The position numbers and the translations under genes were made by a program. Source: Desulfobacterales bacterium (lineage in GTDB: Bacteria > Desulfobacterota > Desulfobacteria > Desulfobacterales > UBA11574). Taken from it: DNA of 15,437 nt. Shown here one piece after another: positions 15,406 to 15,437 of the stretch (its first letter is position 1; every line of letters starts with the position of its first letter). Location of the stretch: positions 1-15,437 of the forward strand of contig JAQYVG010000048.1 of assembly GCA_030145595.1 (NCBI GenBank), written 5' to 3'. The notes beneath the pieces are model-generated. The model ran no database searches. It saw nothing but the letters and a program-made list of their open reading frames with translations, and was not told the DNA's origin.

Positions 15406-15437
15406 CCATTTACGATTACCATGCATACAACACAATC

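Overview
The window looks like chromosomal DNA of an anaerobic, fatty-acid-degrading bacterium, most likely a Desulfobacterota (Desulfobacterales-like) member. The case rests on gene content: an ADP/NDP-forming acyl-CoA synthetase, an etfB-etfA-acyl-CoA dehydrogenase operon, a TIGR00412-like thioredoxin and a DUF1846 protein. Intergenic gaps packed with inverted repeats fit the same picture. Base composition is moderate throughout and nothing marks a prophage, plasmid, CRISPR array, tRNA or rRNA.

Layout. (1) 6-2234 (+): fused acyl-CoA synthetase with the ATP-grasp half first and the CoA-binding/ligase half second. (2) 2235-2527: leader region with a heptad-periodic inverted repeat, a perfect palindrome next to a TTGACA box, and a terminator-like hairpin with eight T that ends against the etfB ribosome binding site. 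(3) 2528-6108 (+): etfB, etfA and a long acyl-CoA dehydrogenase, tightly packed and clearly one operon. (4) 6109-6381: a second heptad repeat and CCCGCC hairpins. (5) 6382-8483 (+): thioredoxin-like protein with an unknown N-terminal domain, then a DUF1846 protein. (6) 8567-8971 (-): small lipoprotein. (7) 8972-9295: divergent control region with two 14-bp palindromes and a 17-bp perfect hairpin. (8) 9296-10875 (+): small coiled-coil protein coupled by an ATGA overlap to an MFS transporter. (9) 10933-12618 (-): ABC-F ATPase EttA, convergent with the MFS gene. (10) 12658-12965: a 308-bp foldback element filling the gap between two minus-strand genes. (11) 12973-13947 (-): FMN-dependent nitronate monooxygenase/FabK-like oxidoreductase. 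(12) 13948-14282: repeat-rich gap. (13) 14283-14774 (-): DUF4442 hotdog-fold protein. (14) 14775-15437: no convincing gene, but several inverted-repeat structures.

How the genes fit together. The synthetase can make acyl-CoA from acids (or make ATP from acyl-CoA). The dehydrogenase then oxidises acyl-CoA and passes electrons to EtfBA, which would hand them to a membrane quinone oxidoreductase encoded elsewhere. The hotdog protein and the FMN oxidoreductase are plausible lipid or CoA accessories, but this is inference from proximity. EttA links ATP level to translation initiation and is probably an unrelated neighbour.

The strongest non-genic signal is the number and architecture of intergenic repeats. 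They include a near-symmetric 308-bp foldback element, three elements built from contiguous 7-nt units carrying GTT (or its complement) in register, a 133-bp element with perfect 15-bp inverted ends, and recurrent CCCGC/GCGGG mini-hairpins. No new multi-gene system is evident from the proteins.
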